In this document: positions 28,565 through 38,667 of the stretch, piece by piece
How the letters are laid out: each line of letters starts with the position of its first letter
Numbering within the stretch: position 1 is the stretch's first letter
Source of the DNA: Taklimakanibacter deserti
GTDB taxonomy: Bacteria; Pseudomonadota; Alphaproteobacteria; Rhizobiales; Aestuariivirgaceae
Assembly (NCBI GenBank): GCA_003574785.1
Contig: QORU01000012.1
Coordinates: forward strand, 62,001-126,000
DNA: 64,000 bases
Direction of reading: 5' to 3'
The notes under the pieces: generated by a model
Database searches by the model: none
Seen by the model: the letters and a program-made list of their open reading frames with translations, nothing else
What the model was told of the DNA's origin: nothing
Made by a program: the position numbers and the translations under genes

Positions 28565-29782
28565 ATGCGCCGTGTCGTTGTCACCGGTATCGGTATCGTT
28601 TCGAGCATTGGCAACAATGCCCAGGAAGTATTGGCGTCGCTCCGGGAGGCCAAGTCCGGTGTCGTGAAGGCGGACGACTATGCGCGGCTCGGCTTTCGCT
28701 GCCAGGTGCATGGCGCTCCGAGGCTCGATCTCGACAGCGCCGTCGACCGTCGCGTGCGCCGCTTCATGGGCGATGGTGCGGCCTGGAACTGGGTGGCGAT
28801 GCGCCAGGCCATCACCGATGCGGGCCTGGAGGAGAAAGACGTCAAGAACGAGCGCACCGGCATCATCATGGGTTCGGGCGGGCCCTCGACCCGCACCATC
28901 GTGAGCGCCGCCGACACCGCGCGCGAGAAAGGCCCGAAGCGTGTCGGTCCCTTTGCCGTTCCAGCCGCCATGTCGAGCACCAATTCGGCGACCCTTGCGA
29001 CGCCCTTCGGCATCAAGGGCGTCAATTACTCGATCTCGTCGGCTTGCGCGACCTCGGCCCATTGCATCGGTAATTCCACCGAGCTCATCCAGTGGGGCAA
29101 GCAGGACATCATGCTCGCCGGCGGCGGCGAAGAGCTCGATTGGACCTTGTCGGTGCTCTTCGACGCCATGGGTGCCATGTCGACGAAATTCAACGCGACG
29201 CCGGAAAAAGCGTCCCGCGCCTATGACAAGAACCGCGACGGCTTCGTCATTGCCGGCGGCGCCGGCACGGTCGTGCTTGAGGAGCTCGAGCATGCCAAGG
29301 CCCGCGGCGCCAAGATCTATGGCGAGGTCGTGGGCTACGGCGCCACCTCCGACGGCTATGACATGGTCCAGCCTTCGGGCGAAGGCGCGGCGCGCTGCAT
29401 GCGCCAGGCGCTCGCCACGGTGAAGGAGAAGGTCGACTACATCAATCCGCACGCCACCTCGACGCCGATCGGCGACAAGAAAGAGATCGAGGCCATTCGC
29501 GAGGTCTTCGGCAAGGACATTCCGGCGATTTCGGGCACCAAGTCGCTGACCGGTCATTCGCTGGGCGCGACCGGCGTGCAGGAAGCGATCTACTGCCTGC
29601 TGATGATGAAGAACGGGTTCATTTGCGAGAGCGCCAATATCGAGGAGCTCGATCCGGATTTCGCCGACATCCCCATTGTGCGCGAGCGCCGCGACAATGT
29701 GGAGGTCAATGTGGCGATCTCGAACAGCTTCGGCTTCGGCGGCACCAATGCGACGTTGGCCCTGCAACGCTACAACGGCTAG
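28565..29782 (+). CDS. fabB: 3-oxoacyl-ACP synthase I FabB
   Basis: A 405-residue thiolase-fold condensing enzyme. The catalytic Cys161 is in [16 protein letters not shown], and the two His are in [12 protein letters not shown] and [12 protein letters not shown]. It elongates the cis-3 unsaturated acyl-ACP made by FabA. Second gene of fabA-fabB-fabI, the anaerobic-type unsaturated fatty acid route. Confidence 0.97.
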   Translation: MRRVVVTGIGIVSSIGNNAQEVLASLREAKSGVVKADDYARLGFRCQVHGAPRLDLDSAVDRRVRRFMGDGAAWNWVAMRQAITDAGLEEKDVKNERTGIIMGSGGPSTRTIVSAADTAREKGPKRVGPFAVPAAMSSTNSATLATPFGIKGVNYSISSACATSAHCIGNSTELIQWGKQDIMLAGGGEELDWTLSVLFDAMGAMSTKFNATPEKASRAYDKNRDGFVIAGGAGTVVLEELEHAKARGAKIYGEVVGYGATSDGYDMVQPSGEGAARCMRQALATVKEKVDYINPHATSTPIGDKKEIEAIREVFGKDIPAISGTKSLTGHSLGATGVQEAIYCLLMMKNGFICESANIEELDPDFADIPIVRERRDNVEVNVAISNSFGFGGTNATLALQRYNG

Positions 29783-29863
29783 AGCGTGGACAATATTGCA
29801 GCGACAGGCATTCAGGCGTTCCGGGTGAGACAGGCCTGAAGCGATCGGGAGTTTAGGGGAGTG

Positions 29864-30682
29864 ATGACAAACGGTTTGATGAAGGGCCGGCGCGGCCTCG
29901 TCATGGGGGTGGCGAACGACCATTCGATCGCCTGGGGTATCGCCAAGACGCTCAACGACCATGGCGCCGAGCTCGCCTTCACCTATCAGGGCGAAGCTTT
30001 TGGGCGGCGCGTGAAGCCGCTCGCCGAGACGCTGGGCTCGAAGCTGATCCTGCCTTGCGATGTTGAAAATCCCGCGACAGTGGACGAGGCCTTCGCCGCC
30101 ATCGGCAAGGCCTGGGGCTCGCTCGATTTCGTCGTGCATGCGATCGCCTTTTCAGAAAAAGCCGAGCTCAAGGGCAAATACGCCGATACCAGCCGCGACA
30201 ATTTCGTCCGCACCATGATCATCTCGTGCTTCTCCTTCACCGAGGTGGCGCGCAAGGCTGCAGCCCTCATGCCGAAGGGCGGTTCGCTGGTGACCCTCAC
30301 CTATGGCGGGTCGGTGCGGGTGATGCCGAACTACAATGTGATGGGGGTGGCGAAAGCCGCCCTCGAATCGTCGGTGCGCTATCTCGCCGCCGATTACGGC
30401 CCGCACGGCATCAGGGTGAATGCGATCTCCGCCGGGCCGATGCGCACGCTGGCCGGCGCCGGTATCGGCGATGCGCGCGCCATGTTCAATTTCCAGAAGC
30501 GCCATTCGCCGCTCCGGCGCACCGTGACCCTCGATGAGGTCGGCGGTGCGGCGCTCTACCTCCTGTCGCCCTTGTCGGGCGGCGTCACCGGCGAAGTCCA
30601 CTATGTGGATTCAGGCTACAACATCATCTCGGCACCCCGCCCGGAGGATCTGAAGCGCGCCTTCGAGGAAGGCGACGACTAG
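29864..30682 (+). CDS. fabI: Enoyl-ACP reductase FabI
   Basis: A 272-residue short-chain dehydrogenase from ATG 29864; the adjacent GTG at 29861 is also possible. The N-terminal cofactor motif is GRRGLVMGVANDHSIAWGIA and the Tyr-x6-Lys active site is YNVMGVAK. It performs the last reduction of each elongation cycle and belongs to the class inhibited by triclosan. It sits about 80 bp after fabB in the same operon; the flavoenzyme downstream has its own ribosome binding site. Confidence 0.93.
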   Translation: MTNGLMKGRRGLVMGVANDHSIAWGIAKTLNDHGAELAFTYQGEAFGRRVKPLAETLGSKLILPCDVENPATVDEAFAAIGKAWGSLDFVVHAIAFSEKAELKGKYADTSRDNFVRTMIISCFSFTEVARKAAALMPKGGSLVTLTYGGSVRVMPNYNVMGVAKAALESSVRYLAADYGPHGIRVNAISAGPMRTLAGAGIGDARAMFNFQKRHSPLRRTVTLDEVGGAALYLLSPLSGGVTGEVHYVDSGYNIISAPRPEDLKRAFEEGDD

Positions 30683-30813
30683 ACCAAGGCACCCGGACTC
30701 ACCGGTTTCGGATTATGGAAGCGCAGGCACGGAAAAGAATATTGTTCCGAGTACCGGCCCCGTGCGATCAATCCTGAATAAATTGAAGTCGCCGCCTGCC
30801 GGAGAGGGAGATC

Positions 30814-32883
30814 ATGCGCGACCCGCGCTACGACATTCTGTTCGAGCCCTTGGCGATAGGGCCGGTGACCGCCAAGAACAGGTTCTACCAGGTCCCGCAT
30901 TGCAATGGCGGGGGCTATCGCGACCCCTCGGCCGCAGCCGAGATGCGCCGCACGAAGTCGGAAGGCGGCTGGGGCGTCGTCTTCACCGAGCAGACCGAGC
31001 TTCACCACACCTCCGAGATCACGCCCTTCATCGAGCTGCGCCTCTGGGATGATGCCGATATCCCGGCGCTCGCGCGCATGGCGGACGCCATGCATGAGCA
31101 TGGCGCGCTGGCTGGCATCCAGCTCGCTTATTCCGGCATCAACGGCCCCAACCTCTACAGCAAGGAAGTGCCGCGCGGACCGACCGCCTTGCCGATCCGC
31201 ACCTTCACCAACGATCCGGTCCAGGCGCGCGCCATGGACAAGGAGGATATAAGCGACCTCATCCGCTGGCACCGGAACGCCTTCAAGCGGGCGAGGATCG
31301 CGGGCTTCGATCTCGTCTGCCTCTATGGCGCGCACGGCTTCGGCATCATCCAGCATTTCCTGTCGCGGGCGACCAACCAGCGGAATGACGATTATGGCGG
31401 CTCGCTCGCAAACCGCGCGCGCCTGATGCGCGAACTGGTGGCGGAAGCGCGCGACGCGATCGGTGATGCCTGTGGCATCACTTTGCGGCTGTCGCTCGAC
31501 GAGATGGTGGGCGAGCTCGGCTTCGCCAATGCCGAGGTCCGCGATCTGATCGAAATGCATGGCGATCTCCCCGACCTGTGGGATCTCGCCCATGGCGCCT
31601 GGGAGGATTGCTCCGGCCCCTCGCGCTTCAAGGAGGAGGGAGCGCAAGAAGACCTCGTCCGCGGCATCAAGAAGCTCACCTCGAAGCCCGTCGTCGGCGT
31701 CGGCCGCTTCACCTCGCCCGATGTCATGGTGCGGATGATCAAATCCGGCACGCTCGATTTCATCGGCTGTGCCCGGCCCTCGATTGCCGATCCCTTCCTG
31801 CCGAGGAAGGTGGAGGAGGGCCGCATCGAGGACATCCGCGAATGTATCGGCTGCAACATCTGCATCACCGGCGACATGACCATGTCGATTTCGCGCTGCA
31901 CCCAGAATCCGACCTTCATGGAGGAATGGCGCAAAGGCTGGCATCCCGAACGCATCAAGACGAAGGGCTTATCGGAAAGCGTCCTGGTGGTGGGCGCAGG
32001 CCCCGCCGGCCTCGAGGCGGCGCGTGCCTTGGGTGAGCGCGGCTACAAGGTGGCGCTGGCCGAGGCCGGGGCGGAGCTCGGTGGCCGGGTCGCCAGAGAA
32101 TGCAAGCTGCCGGGCCTCTCAGCCTGGGGCCGGGTGCGCGATTACCGCGCCCACCAGCTCAAGCGCATGGCGAATGTCGAGGTCTATTTCGACAGCCGCC
32201 TCACCGCCGACGACATCCTGTCCTTCGGCTTCCAGCAAGTCGCTCTGGCGACCGGCTCGACCTGGCGGCGCGACGGCGTCGCGCGCGCCCATGTCGTGCC
32301 GATGCCGAGCGATGGGACGGTTTCCGTCTTCACCCCGGACGACCTGATGGCGGGCCAAATCCCTAAGGGCCAAGTCGTGCTGTTCGACGACGATCACTAT
32401 TACATGGGCGGCGTGCTGGCCGAGCTTCTGGTCGAGCACGGCGCCAAAGTCACTTTGGTGACGCCGTCCGCCTATGTCTCCGACTGGACACGCAACACGC
32501 TGGAGCAGGGCGCCATCCATCGGCGGCTCGCGAAGCTCGGAGTCGAGATCGAGCTCAACCGCTACGTGACGCGGCTCGCGGCGGGCGGGATTGCGACGGC
32601 CTGCGTCTATACCGGAGCTCCGCGCGATCTTGCCGCCGATGCCGTCGTCCTGGTCACCTCGCGCTCGCCTGAGGACCAGCTCTGGCGCGAGCTCAAGTCG
32701 CGGCAGAACGAATGGGCCGCTAACGGCATTCGCGGCATCAGGGTGATCGGCGATGCCGAGGCGCCGGGCCCCATTGCCTGGGCGACCTATGCCGGCCATC
32801 GCTTCGCGCGCGAGCTCGATGAGGCCGATATCGGCGATGCTTTGCCCTTCCGCCGCGAGGTGGCGGCGCTGGCTTCGGTCTGA
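30814..32883 (+). CDS. Trimethylamine/dimethylamine-dehydrogenase-like iron-sulfur flavoenzyme
   Basis: A 689-residue protein colinear with methylotroph trimethylamine dehydrogenase. The N-terminal TIM barrel binds FMN; Cys30 in VPHC aligns with the Cys that carries covalent 6-S-cysteinyl-FMN. The YGAH block keeps the active-site Tyr and His. Cys344, 347, 350 and 362 match the 4Fe-4S ligands (CIGCNICI). A FAD/NAD-like domain follows (VLVVGAGPAGLEAARAL). Residue 60 is Gln, as I recall for dimethylamine dehydrogenase, where trimethylamine dehydrogenase has Tyr. It probably demethylates a secondary or tertiary N-methyl compound (dimethylamine, dimethylglycine, N-methylproline); electrons would go to an ETF. 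No ETF genes are nearby. Confidence 0.82.
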   Translation: MRDPRYDILFEPLAIGPVTAKNRFYQVPHCNGGGYRDPSAAAEMRRTKSEGGWGVVFTEQTELHHTSEITPFIELRLWDDADIPALARMADAMHEHGALAGIQLAYSGINGPNLYSKEVPRGPTALPIRTFTNDPVQARAMDKEDISDLIRWHRNAFKRARIAGFDLVCLYGAHGFGIIQHFLSRATNQRNDDYGGSLANRARLMRELVAEARDAIGDACGITLRLSLDEMVGELGFANAEVRDLIEMHGDLPDLWDLAHGAWEDCSGPSRFKEEGAQEDLVRGIKKLTSKPVVGVGRFTSPDVMVRMIKSGTLDFIGCARPSIADPFLPRKVEEGRIEDIRECIGCNICITGDMTMSISRCTQNPTFMEEWRKGWHPERIKTKGLSESVLVVGAGPAGLEAARALGERGYKVALAEAGAELGGRVARECKLPGLSAWGRVRDYRAHQLKRMANVEVYFDSRLTADDILSFGFQQVALATGSTWRRDGVARAHVVPMPSDGTVSVFTPDDLMAGQIPKGQVVLFDDDHYYMGGVLAELLVEHGAKVTLVTPSAYVSDWTRNTLEQGAIHRRLAKLGVEIELNRYVTRLAAGGIATACVYTGAPRDLAADAVVLVTSRSPEDQLWRELKSRQNEWAANGIRGIRVIGDAEAPGPIAWATYAGHRFARELDEADIGDALPFRREVAALASV

Positions 32884-32884
32884 T

Positions 32885-33283
32885 CTATTTCCTGCGGCGG
32901 GTGAGCTTGAGGCCGGACCAATCCTGGTCGATGGCGCAGACCTTGATGTCGACCAGCCCCGCGGCCAGCGCCGCGTCGCGGATATCATCCTCGCGCAGGC
33001 CAGTGGAAAGGCATGAGGACAGTTTCGGCCAGGACACCCAGAGCATGGTGGCGGGCGGTAGATGGGCCGCCAGGCCGGCGATCTGCTTGAGGCCCGAGGC
33101 GTCGGAGATGAAGAGGTGGATGGCATCGCTGCCCTTCGCGCTTTTGCCGAAGCGCATGTCTTTCGGCCGGTCCGGAAGCAGGCTTTCATAGTGAGAGGGC
33201 GGATCGATGAGGGCGACGGTTATGCCCGGCTTGAAGCCGAGCTTCTTCCACAGCGGGGTTCCGGAATAGCCGGCGCTCGTCAT
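32885..33283 (-). CDS. DUF3052-family protein
   Basis: A 132-residue protein starting MTSAGYSGTPLWKKLGFKPG, the usual opening of DUF3052 proteins. LWVSWPKLSS lies in the middle and a GLVDIKVCAIDQDWSGLKL tail closes it. Function is unknown. It is the second gene of a two-gene unit with alkB, overlapping its stop by ATGA, so it may be co-produced with alkylation repair. It converges on the flavoenzyme gene. Confidence 0.82.
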   Translation of the reverse strand: MTSAGYSGTPLWKKLGFKPGITVALIDPPSHYESLLPDRPKDMRFGKSAKGSDAIHLFISDASGLKQIAGLAAHLPPATMLWVSWPKLSSCLSTGLREDDIRDAALAAGLVDIKVCAIDQDWSGLKLTRRRK

Positions 33284-33882
33284 GGCTTGGTCACCCTGCG
33301 CAGGGTGAGGTTGAGCCGCCCGCCATCCTTGAGGAGCGTCGAGGTGCCGCTGAGCACCCGGTCGATGCCGTGATAGCGCAGGCGCGAGGGGCCGCCCAGC
33401 ACCAGCACATCGCCGGATGAAAGCTTGAGCGTCTCGGTCTTGCCTTGGCGCTCAAGCCCGCCGATGCGGAAGATGGCGGTGTCGCCGAGCGAGACCGACA
33501 CGACAGGGGCGGCAAAATCCTCCTCATCCTCGTCGCGATGCAGGCCGAGCTTGGCGCCTTCGCGATAGTAGTTCACGAGGCAGGCCTCGGGCTCATGCGG
33601 ATATTGGGCGACCTTGCGCCAGACCGCCATCACCGGGCCGGGGATGGCGGGCCAGGGCTGGCCGGTTTCGGGATGGGTCGGCTGATAGCGGTAGCCGCCC
33701 CGGTCCGACACCCAGCCGAGAGAGCCCAGATTGCTCATGCGCACCGTAAGCGGCCGGCCGCTTTTCGGCATCACCGGCGTATAGAGGGGTGCCTTGGCGA
33801 GCGCTTCCCGCAATAAGGCGACCAGCTCTTCCTGGGCGGCCCGGTCGAAATAGCCGGGCAGATGCTTGAGCCCGCTTGTCAT
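33280..33882 (-). CDS. alkB: AlkB-type alpha-ketoglutarate-dependent dioxygenase
   Basis: A 200-residue protein from ATG 33882; the upstream in-frame extension has no domain content. Fe ligands are visible as HRDEDE (His-x-Asp) and the His of RYHGIDR, with the 2-oxoglutarate Arg in GGRLNLTLRR. The substrate-lid region contains LGWVSDRGGYRY. It removes methyl groups from N1-methyl-A and N3-methyl-C in DNA or RNA by oxidation. The cell also has an Ada-like methyltransferase at 40.7 kb. It is divergent from dnaK. Confidence 0.9.
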   Translation of the reverse strand: MTSGLKHLPGYFDRAAQEELVALLREALAKAPLYTPVMPKSGRPLTVRMSNLGSLGWVSDRGGYRYQPTHPETGQPWPAIPGPVMAVWRKVAQYPHEPEACLVNYYREGAKLGLHRDEDEEDFAAPVVSVSLGDTAIFRIGGLERQGKTETLKLSSGDVLVLGGPSRLRYHGIDRVLSGTSTLLKDGGRLNLTLRRVTKP

Positions 33883-34018
33883 GTCTTTCTTTCGATCACA
33901 AAGCCTTTTATTCGGGTTTCGGCAGCCGACCGCCAGCTTCCCGGCTGGATAGGGCTTAAGGTCCGTTCGGACCACCCGAAAACGGCGGTGGACCGGGCCA
34001 TTTTTCCTTTCACCAAAA

Positions 34019-34049
34019 CTTGATAGGCCCGGTTTCCAACCTTATATAG
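34019..34049 (+). promoter_or_regulatory. RpoH (sigma-32) promoter of dnaK
   Basis: CTTG at 34019-34022 and CTTATATAG at 34041-34049 are 18 bp apart. This matches the alphaproteobacterial heat-shock consensus CTTG-N17/18-CYTATNT..G almost perfectly. The dnaK ATG follows about 135 bp later, leaving a long leader. Confidence 0.8.
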
Positions 34050-34183
34050 CCCGTGAACGCCGGGTTTCCCTGGAAATCAGGGCCGCCCGGTCAAACTTTA
34101 ATTGGGGACCCGCACCCCTGAAGTCCGGGGCGGAAGTGCCGCAGTGGGCTTCCACCAGGGTCTGCCGCAAGGAGGTTTTGTAA

Positions 34184-36112
34184 ATGGGAAAAGTCATCGG
34201 GATCGATCTCGGCACCACCAATTCCTGCGTCGCCGTGATGGAGGGCAAACAGCCCAAGGTCATCGAGAACGCGGAAGGGGCGCGTACCACCCCCTCGATC
34301 GTCGCGCTTAACGCCGACGGCGAGATACTCGTAGGCCAGCCGGCCAAGCGCCAGGCGGTCACCAATCCGGAAAACACATTCTTCGCCATCAAGCGCCTGA
34401 TCGGACGGCGCTGGAATGACCCGATGGTCGAGAAGGACAAGAAGCTCGTCCCCTATCAGATCGTGAAGGCGGACAATGGCGATGCCTGGGTCGAAGCGCG
34501 CGGCCAGAAATACGCGCCCTCCCAGATCTCGGCCTATATCCTCCAGAAGATGAAGGAGACGGCGGAGCGCTATCTGGGCGAGACCGTCACCCAGGCGGTC
34601 ATCACCGTTCCCGCCTATTTCAACGACAGCCAGCGCCAGGCGACCAAGGATGCCGGCAAGATCGCCGGCCTCGAGGTTCTGCGCATCATCAACGAGCCGA
34701 CGGCGGCCGCTCTCGCCTACGGCCTCGACAAGAAGGAAGCCGGCACCATCGCGGTCTATGACCTGGGCGGCGGCACCTTCGATATCTCCATTCTCGAGAT
34801 CGGCGACGGCGTCTTCGAGGTGAAGTCGACCAACGGCGACACCTTCCTGGGCGGCGAAGATTTCGACATGCGCATCGTCGATTATCTCGCCGACGAGTTC
34901 AAGAAGGAGCAGGGCATCGACCTGCGCAAGGACAAGCTCGCTCTGCAGCGTCTGAAGGAAGCGGCCGAAAAGGCGAAGATCGAATTGTCGTCTTCGACCC
35001 AGACGGAGATCAACCTGCCCTTCATCACCGCCGACCAGACGGGTCCGAAGCATCTCACCCTCAAGCTGACGCGCGCCAAGCTCGAAGCCCTGGTTGATGA
35101 TCTCATCCAGAAGACGGTCGAGCCCTGCCGCCAGGCCTTGAAGGATGCCGGCGTCACCGCCGGCAATATCGACGAGGTCGTCCTCGTCGGCGGCATGACC
35201 CGCATGCCGAAGGTCATCGAGACGGTGAAGCAGTTCTTTGGCAAGGAGCCGCACAAGGGCGTGAATCCGGATGAGGTCGTGGCGATCGGCGCCGCGATCC
35301 AGGCCGGCGTGCTCAAGGGCGAAGTGAAGGACGTCCTGCTTCTCGACGTTACTCCGCTCTCGCTCGGCATCGAGACCCTGGGCGGCGTGTTCACCCGTCT
35401 CATCGAGCGCAACACCACCATTCCGACCAAGAAGAGCCAGGTCTTCTCGACGGCTGACGACAATCAGACCGCCGTGACGATCCGCGTCTTCCAGGGCGAG
35501 CGCGAGATGGCGGCCGACAACAAGCTCCTGGGTCAGTTCGATCTCATGGGCCTGCCGCCGGCACCGCGCGGCGTGCCGCAGATCGAGGTCACTTTCGACA
35601 TCGACGCCAACGGCATCGTCAATGTCTCGGCCAAGGACAAGGCGACGAACAAGGAGCAGCAGATCCGCATCCAGGCCTCTGGCGGTCTCTCCGACACGGA
35701 GATCGAGAAGATGGTCAAGGACGCCGAAGCCAATGCCGCCGAGGACAAGAAGCGCAAGGAGCTGGTCGAGGCCAAGAACCACGGCGAGAGCCTGATCCAT
35801 TCGACCACCAAGTCGCTGGGCGAGCTCGGCGACAAGATCTCCGACGCCGACAAGTCGACGATCGAGACCGCCATTGCCGATCTCAAATCGGTGATGGAAG
35901 GCTCGGATGTCGAGGCGATCAAGGAAAAGACCAATGCCCTGGCGCAGGCCGCCATGAAGCTTGGCGAGGCGCTCTATAAGGCGCAGAGCCAGCAGCCGGG
36001 CGGCGGTGATGGCGCGGATGCCGGCGCCGCCGGCGGCCAGGGTGGCGCCGACGATGTCGTCGATGCCGATTTCACCGAGGTCAAGGACGACGACTCCAAG
36101 AAGTCGGCCTGA
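34184..36112 (+). CDS. dnaK: Chaperone DnaK (Hsp70)
   Basis: A 642-residue Hsp70 of standard length with an AAGGAGG ribosome binding site. The ATPase domain begins [17 protein letters not shown] and contains [14 protein letters not shown] and [12 protein letters not shown]. The substrate-binding domain begins near residue 395 ([17 protein letters not shown]). The tail is Gly-rich and ends in acidic residues. It folds and refolds proteins with DnaJ (next gene) and GrpE. An RpoH promoter lies upstream. Confidence 0.98.
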   Translation: MGKVIGIDLGTTNSCVAVMEGKQPKVIENAEGARTTPSIVALNADGEILVGQPAKRQAVTNPENTFFAIKRLIGRRWNDPMVEKDKKLVPYQIVKADNGDAWVEARGQKYAPSQISAYILQKMKETAERYLGETVTQAVITVPAYFNDSQRQATKDAGKIAGLEVLRIINEPTAAALAYGLDKKEAGTIAVYDLGGGTFDISILEIGDGVFEVKSTNGDTFLGGEDFDMRIVDYLADEFKKEQGIDLRKDKLALQRLKEAAEKAKIELSSSTQTEINLPFITADQTGPKHLTLKLTRAKLEALVDDLIQKTVEPCRQALKDAGVTAGNIDEVVLVGGMTRMPKVIETVKQFFGKEPHKGVNPDEVVAIGAAIQAGVLKGEVKDVLLLDVTPLSLGIETLGGVFTRLIERNTTIPTKKSQVFSTADDNQTAVTIRVFQGEREMAADNKLLGQFDLMGLPPAPRGVPQIEVTFDIDANGIVNVSAKDKATNKEQQIRIQASGGLSDTEIEKMVKDAEANAAEDKKRKELVEAKNHGESLIHSTTKSLGELGDKISDADKSTIETAIADLKSVMEGSDVEAIKEKTNALAQAAMKLGEALYKAQSQQPGGGDGADAGAAGGQGGADDVVDADFTEVKDDDSKKSA

Positions 36113-36140
36113 CGGAGATGGCCTGCAACGGTCTGAAGCA

Positions 36141-36170
36141 CCTTCTCCCCGCTCGCGCGGGGGGGAGGAT
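36141..36170. terminator. GC-rich palindrome between dnaK and dnaJ
   Basis: CTCCCCGC-tcgc-GCGGGGGGGAG forms a stable stem-loop about 30 bp after the dnaK stop, without a T-run. It resembles the small CTCCCC palindromes scattered in rhizobial intergenic regions. It may lower read-through so that DnaJ is made in smaller amounts than DnaK. Confidence 0.55.
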
Positions 36171-36227
36171 TCGCTTTAGGACCTGGCAAAGAACCTGCGA
36201 TAATTAGAGCTGGGCGGACGGGTCGGC

Positions 36228-37382
36228 ATGGCCAAGCGTGACTATTACGAAATTCTGGGCGTCCATAAGGGCGCCGACGATAAGGAGCTGAAGAGCGCCT
36301 ACCGCAAACTTGCCAAGCAATATCATCCCGATGCCAATCCGGGCGACAAGACGGCCGATCACAAGTTCAAGGAAATCAACGAAGCCTATGATGTCCTCAA
36401 GGATCCGCAGAAGAAGGCGGCCTATGACCGTTTCGGCCATGCGGCCTTCGAAAGCGGCATGGGTGGCCGTCCTGGCCCCGGCTTCGGCCCCGAATTCACC
36501 TCCTCCATGTCGGACATCTTCGAGGATCTGTTCGGCGAGTTCATGGGCGGCGGACGTGGCCGTAGCGGACGCGGCGGGGCCAGAGGGTCCGGCGCCGCGC
36601 GCGGCTCCGACCTGCGCTACAATATGGAGATCAGCCTCACCGAGGCCTTTTCCGGCAAGACGGCCCAGATCCGGGTGCCGACGGCGACCCAATGCGAGGT
36701 CTGCAAGGGCACCGGCGCCAAGCCCGGCTCGAGCCCTAAGACCTGCGGCACCTGCGGCGGCGCCGGCGCGGTCAGGGCGTCGCAGGGCTTCTTCACCGTC
36801 GAGCGTACCTGCCCGACATGCCATGGCAGCGGCCAGGTGATCTCCGACCCGTGCGGAAATTGCTCAGGGCAGGGCCGCATCACGCGCGAGCGCACGCTGT
36901 CGGTGAACATTCCGGCGGGTGTTGAGGACGGCACGCGCATCAGGCTTGCCGGTGAAGGCGAGGCCGGCCTGCGCGGCGGCTCGGCCGGCGATCTTTACAT
37001 CTTCCTGTCGGTCCGCCCGCATGAGTTCTTCCAGCGCGATGGCGCCGATCTCTTCTGCAAGGTGCCGGTCTCGATGACCACCGCAGCACTCGGTGGCGAT
37101 ATCGAAGTGCCGACCATCGACGGCAAGAAGGCGCGCGTTTCGATTCCCGAAGGCGCCCAGGCCGGCAAGCAGTTCCGTCTCAAGGGCAAGGGCATGCCGA
37201 TCCTGCGCTCCACGCAGATGGGCGACATGTATATCCAGGTGACGGTCGAGACGCCGGTCAACCTGTCGCGCCGCCAGCGCGAGCTCCTCAAGGAGTTCGA
37301 CAAGGAAGCCCGCAACAACTCGCCTGAATCGGAGGGCTTCTTCGCCAAGGCGCGCGCCTTCTGGGAAGGCTTTGGCAGCTAG
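36228..37382 (+). CDS. dnaJ: Co-chaperone DnaJ (Hsp40)
   Basis: A 384-residue type I Hsp40. The J domain is at residues 1-70 with HPD ([10 protein letters not shown]). A Gly/Phe-rich linker follows, then four zinc-finger repeats CxxCxGxG ([32 protein letters not shown]) at about 150-220, and the C-terminal substrate domain. It stimulates DnaK ATPase and hands over unfolded substrates. It follows dnaK by 115 bp with a palindrome between. Confidence 0.97.
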   Translation: MAKRDYYEILGVHKGADDKELKSAYRKLAKQYHPDANPGDKTADHKFKEINEAYDVLKDPQKKAAYDRFGHAAFESGMGGRPGPGFGPEFTSSMSDIFEDLFGEFMGGGRGRSGRGGARGSGAARGSDLRYNMEISLTEAFSGKTAQIRVPTATQCEVCKGTGAKPGSSPKTCGTCGGAGAVRASQGFFTVERTCPTCHGSGQVISDPCGNCSGQGRITRERTLSVNIPAGVEDGTRIRLAGEGEAGLRGGSAGDLYIFLSVRPHEFFQRDGADLFCKVPVSMTTAALGGDIEVPTIDGKKARVSIPEGAQAGKQFRLKGKGMPILRSTQMGDMYIQVTVETPVNLSRRQRELLKEFDKEARNNSPESEGFFAKARAFWEGFGS

Positions 37383-37465
37383 CCGATAACACAACAGTGA
37401 TGCCAAGTGAGTGGCGGGGTTCAAGCCATCGCCTTACGACGGGACGTCATCAACAAGGATTTCCG

Positions 37466-37843
37466 ATGGAAAAATATCGTCCCTATGGGCTGAGCTTGTT
37501 GCGCATCGTCGCAGCACTGGTGCTGTTCAGTTACGGCACCCAGAAGATCTTGGGCTTCCCCGTGGCCGACAAGGTGCCGCCCGCTTATTCGCTGTCCTGG
37601 ACGGCGGGGCTCCTCGAGTTGATCCTGGGCTTCGCGCTGCTCGTCGGCTTTTACAGCCGGGCCTCCGCCTTCGTGCTCTCGGGGCTCATGGCCTTCGCCT
37701 ATTTCATCGCGCATTTCCCACGTGGCTTCTATCCCGCCCAGAATGGCGGGGTCGCCGCGATCCTCTTCTGCTTCATCTTCCTCTATCTCGCCATTGCGGG
37801 TCCTGGCCCGCTCAGCGTCGATGCCGTGCGGAAGGGCCGCTAG
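37466..37843 (+). CDS. DoxX-family membrane protein
   Basis: A 125-residue protein with four hydrophobic helices and the family signature LLRIVAALVLFSYGTQKILGFP near the N-terminus, then ELILGFALLVGFYSR and FIAHFPRGFYPAQNGG. DoxX proteins sit in the inner membrane and are linked to redox or thiol stress, but the reaction is unsettled. The start at 37466 is chosen for the typical N-terminus. It converges on the channel gene with stop codons adjacent. Confidence 0.85.
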   Translation: MEKYRPYGLSLLRIVAALVLFSYGTQKILGFPVADKVPPAYSLSWTAGLLELILGFALLVGFYSRASAFVLSGLMAFAYFIAHFPRGFYPAQNGGVAAILFCFIFLYLAIAGPGPLSVDAVRKGR

Positions 37844-38611
37844 CTAGACCGCCCCCTCGTCCTCGATATGGAGGACGCGGCCGCAATGCTTGCAATGGAC
37901 GGCATCGGCATCGTGCCGCCTGAGCCCGCAGTCCGGGCATTTGTGCTCGACCTTGTGCGGCCGGATCAGAATCTGGATGAGGCGCAGGAACAGCGACACG
38001 CCGAAGATCATGATGAGGACGGAGAGCATCCGGCCCCAATGGCCTTGCAGCGTGATGTCGCCGAAGCCGGTGGTGGTGAGCGTCGAGACGGTGAAATAGA
38101 GCGCATCGGCATAGTTGGTGATGTGCTCATTGAGGCCGCGCTGGCTTTCATAGACGATCGCCGTGGCGACGAAGATGAAGAGGCCGAGATTGAGGGCGGC
38201 CATCACCGTCTGCTCGTTCTCGCGAAAGAGGCGGGAATCCCGCCGCATCCGCAAGAGAACCAGGGGCGAGCGCATGATGCGCAAGATCCTGGCCACGCGC
38301 AGGAAGGCGAGACCCTCGCCGGCCAAGGGGGCGAGCAACGATATGATGACCACGATATCGGCGAGATTGGCCGGGTTCATCAGATCGGAGGCCCGGTTGC
38401 GGCTGATCCAGAAGCGCGCCAGGAAATCGGCCAGGATGATGAGGCCGATGATGACGTCGAGCACCCCGATGAGCGGTGTACGGGGCAGGAAGGACGACAC
38501 GATCAGGAAGACGATCGTCGCGATGTCGAAGCAGATGAGGGCATAGCGAAAGCGATGCGCCCGGTTGCTCGAGCCTTCATAGAGTTCCCGGACGATAGTC
38601 TTCACTGCCAT
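37844..38611 (-). CDS. Voltage-gated-like potassium channel with C-terminal zinc ribbon
   Basis: A 255-residue protein from ATG 38611, with GGAG seven bases upstream. Six hydrophobic segments are visible; the fourth is Arg-rich (LRVARILRIMRSPLVLLRMRR), like a voltage sensor. The pore reads TLTTTGFGDIT, a GFGD variant of the GYGD potassium filter, placed between two helices. After the last helix the cytoplasmic tail ends with CPDCGLRRHDADAVHCKHCG, a two-knuckle zinc ribbon in place of a cyclic-nucleotide or RCK domain. It probably conducts K+; what the ribbon binds is unknown. Confidence 0.85.
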   Translation of the reverse strand: MAVKTIVRELYEGSSNRAHRFRYALICFDIATIVFLIVSSFLPRTPLIGVLDVIIGLIILADFLARFWISRNRASDLMNPANLADIVVIISLLAPLAGEGLAFLRVARILRIMRSPLVLLRMRRDSRLFRENEQTVMAALNLGLFIFVATAIVYESQRGLNEHITNYADALYFTVSTLTTTGFGDITLQGHWGRMLSVLIMIFGVSLFLRLIQILIRPHKVEHKCPDCGLRRHDADAVHCKHCGRVLHIEDEGAV

Positions 38612-38667
38612 TGACCGCTCCGAACCTTTCACCTAGAGCCTTTCCCGTCTTTGCGAGGAGAGGCGCC

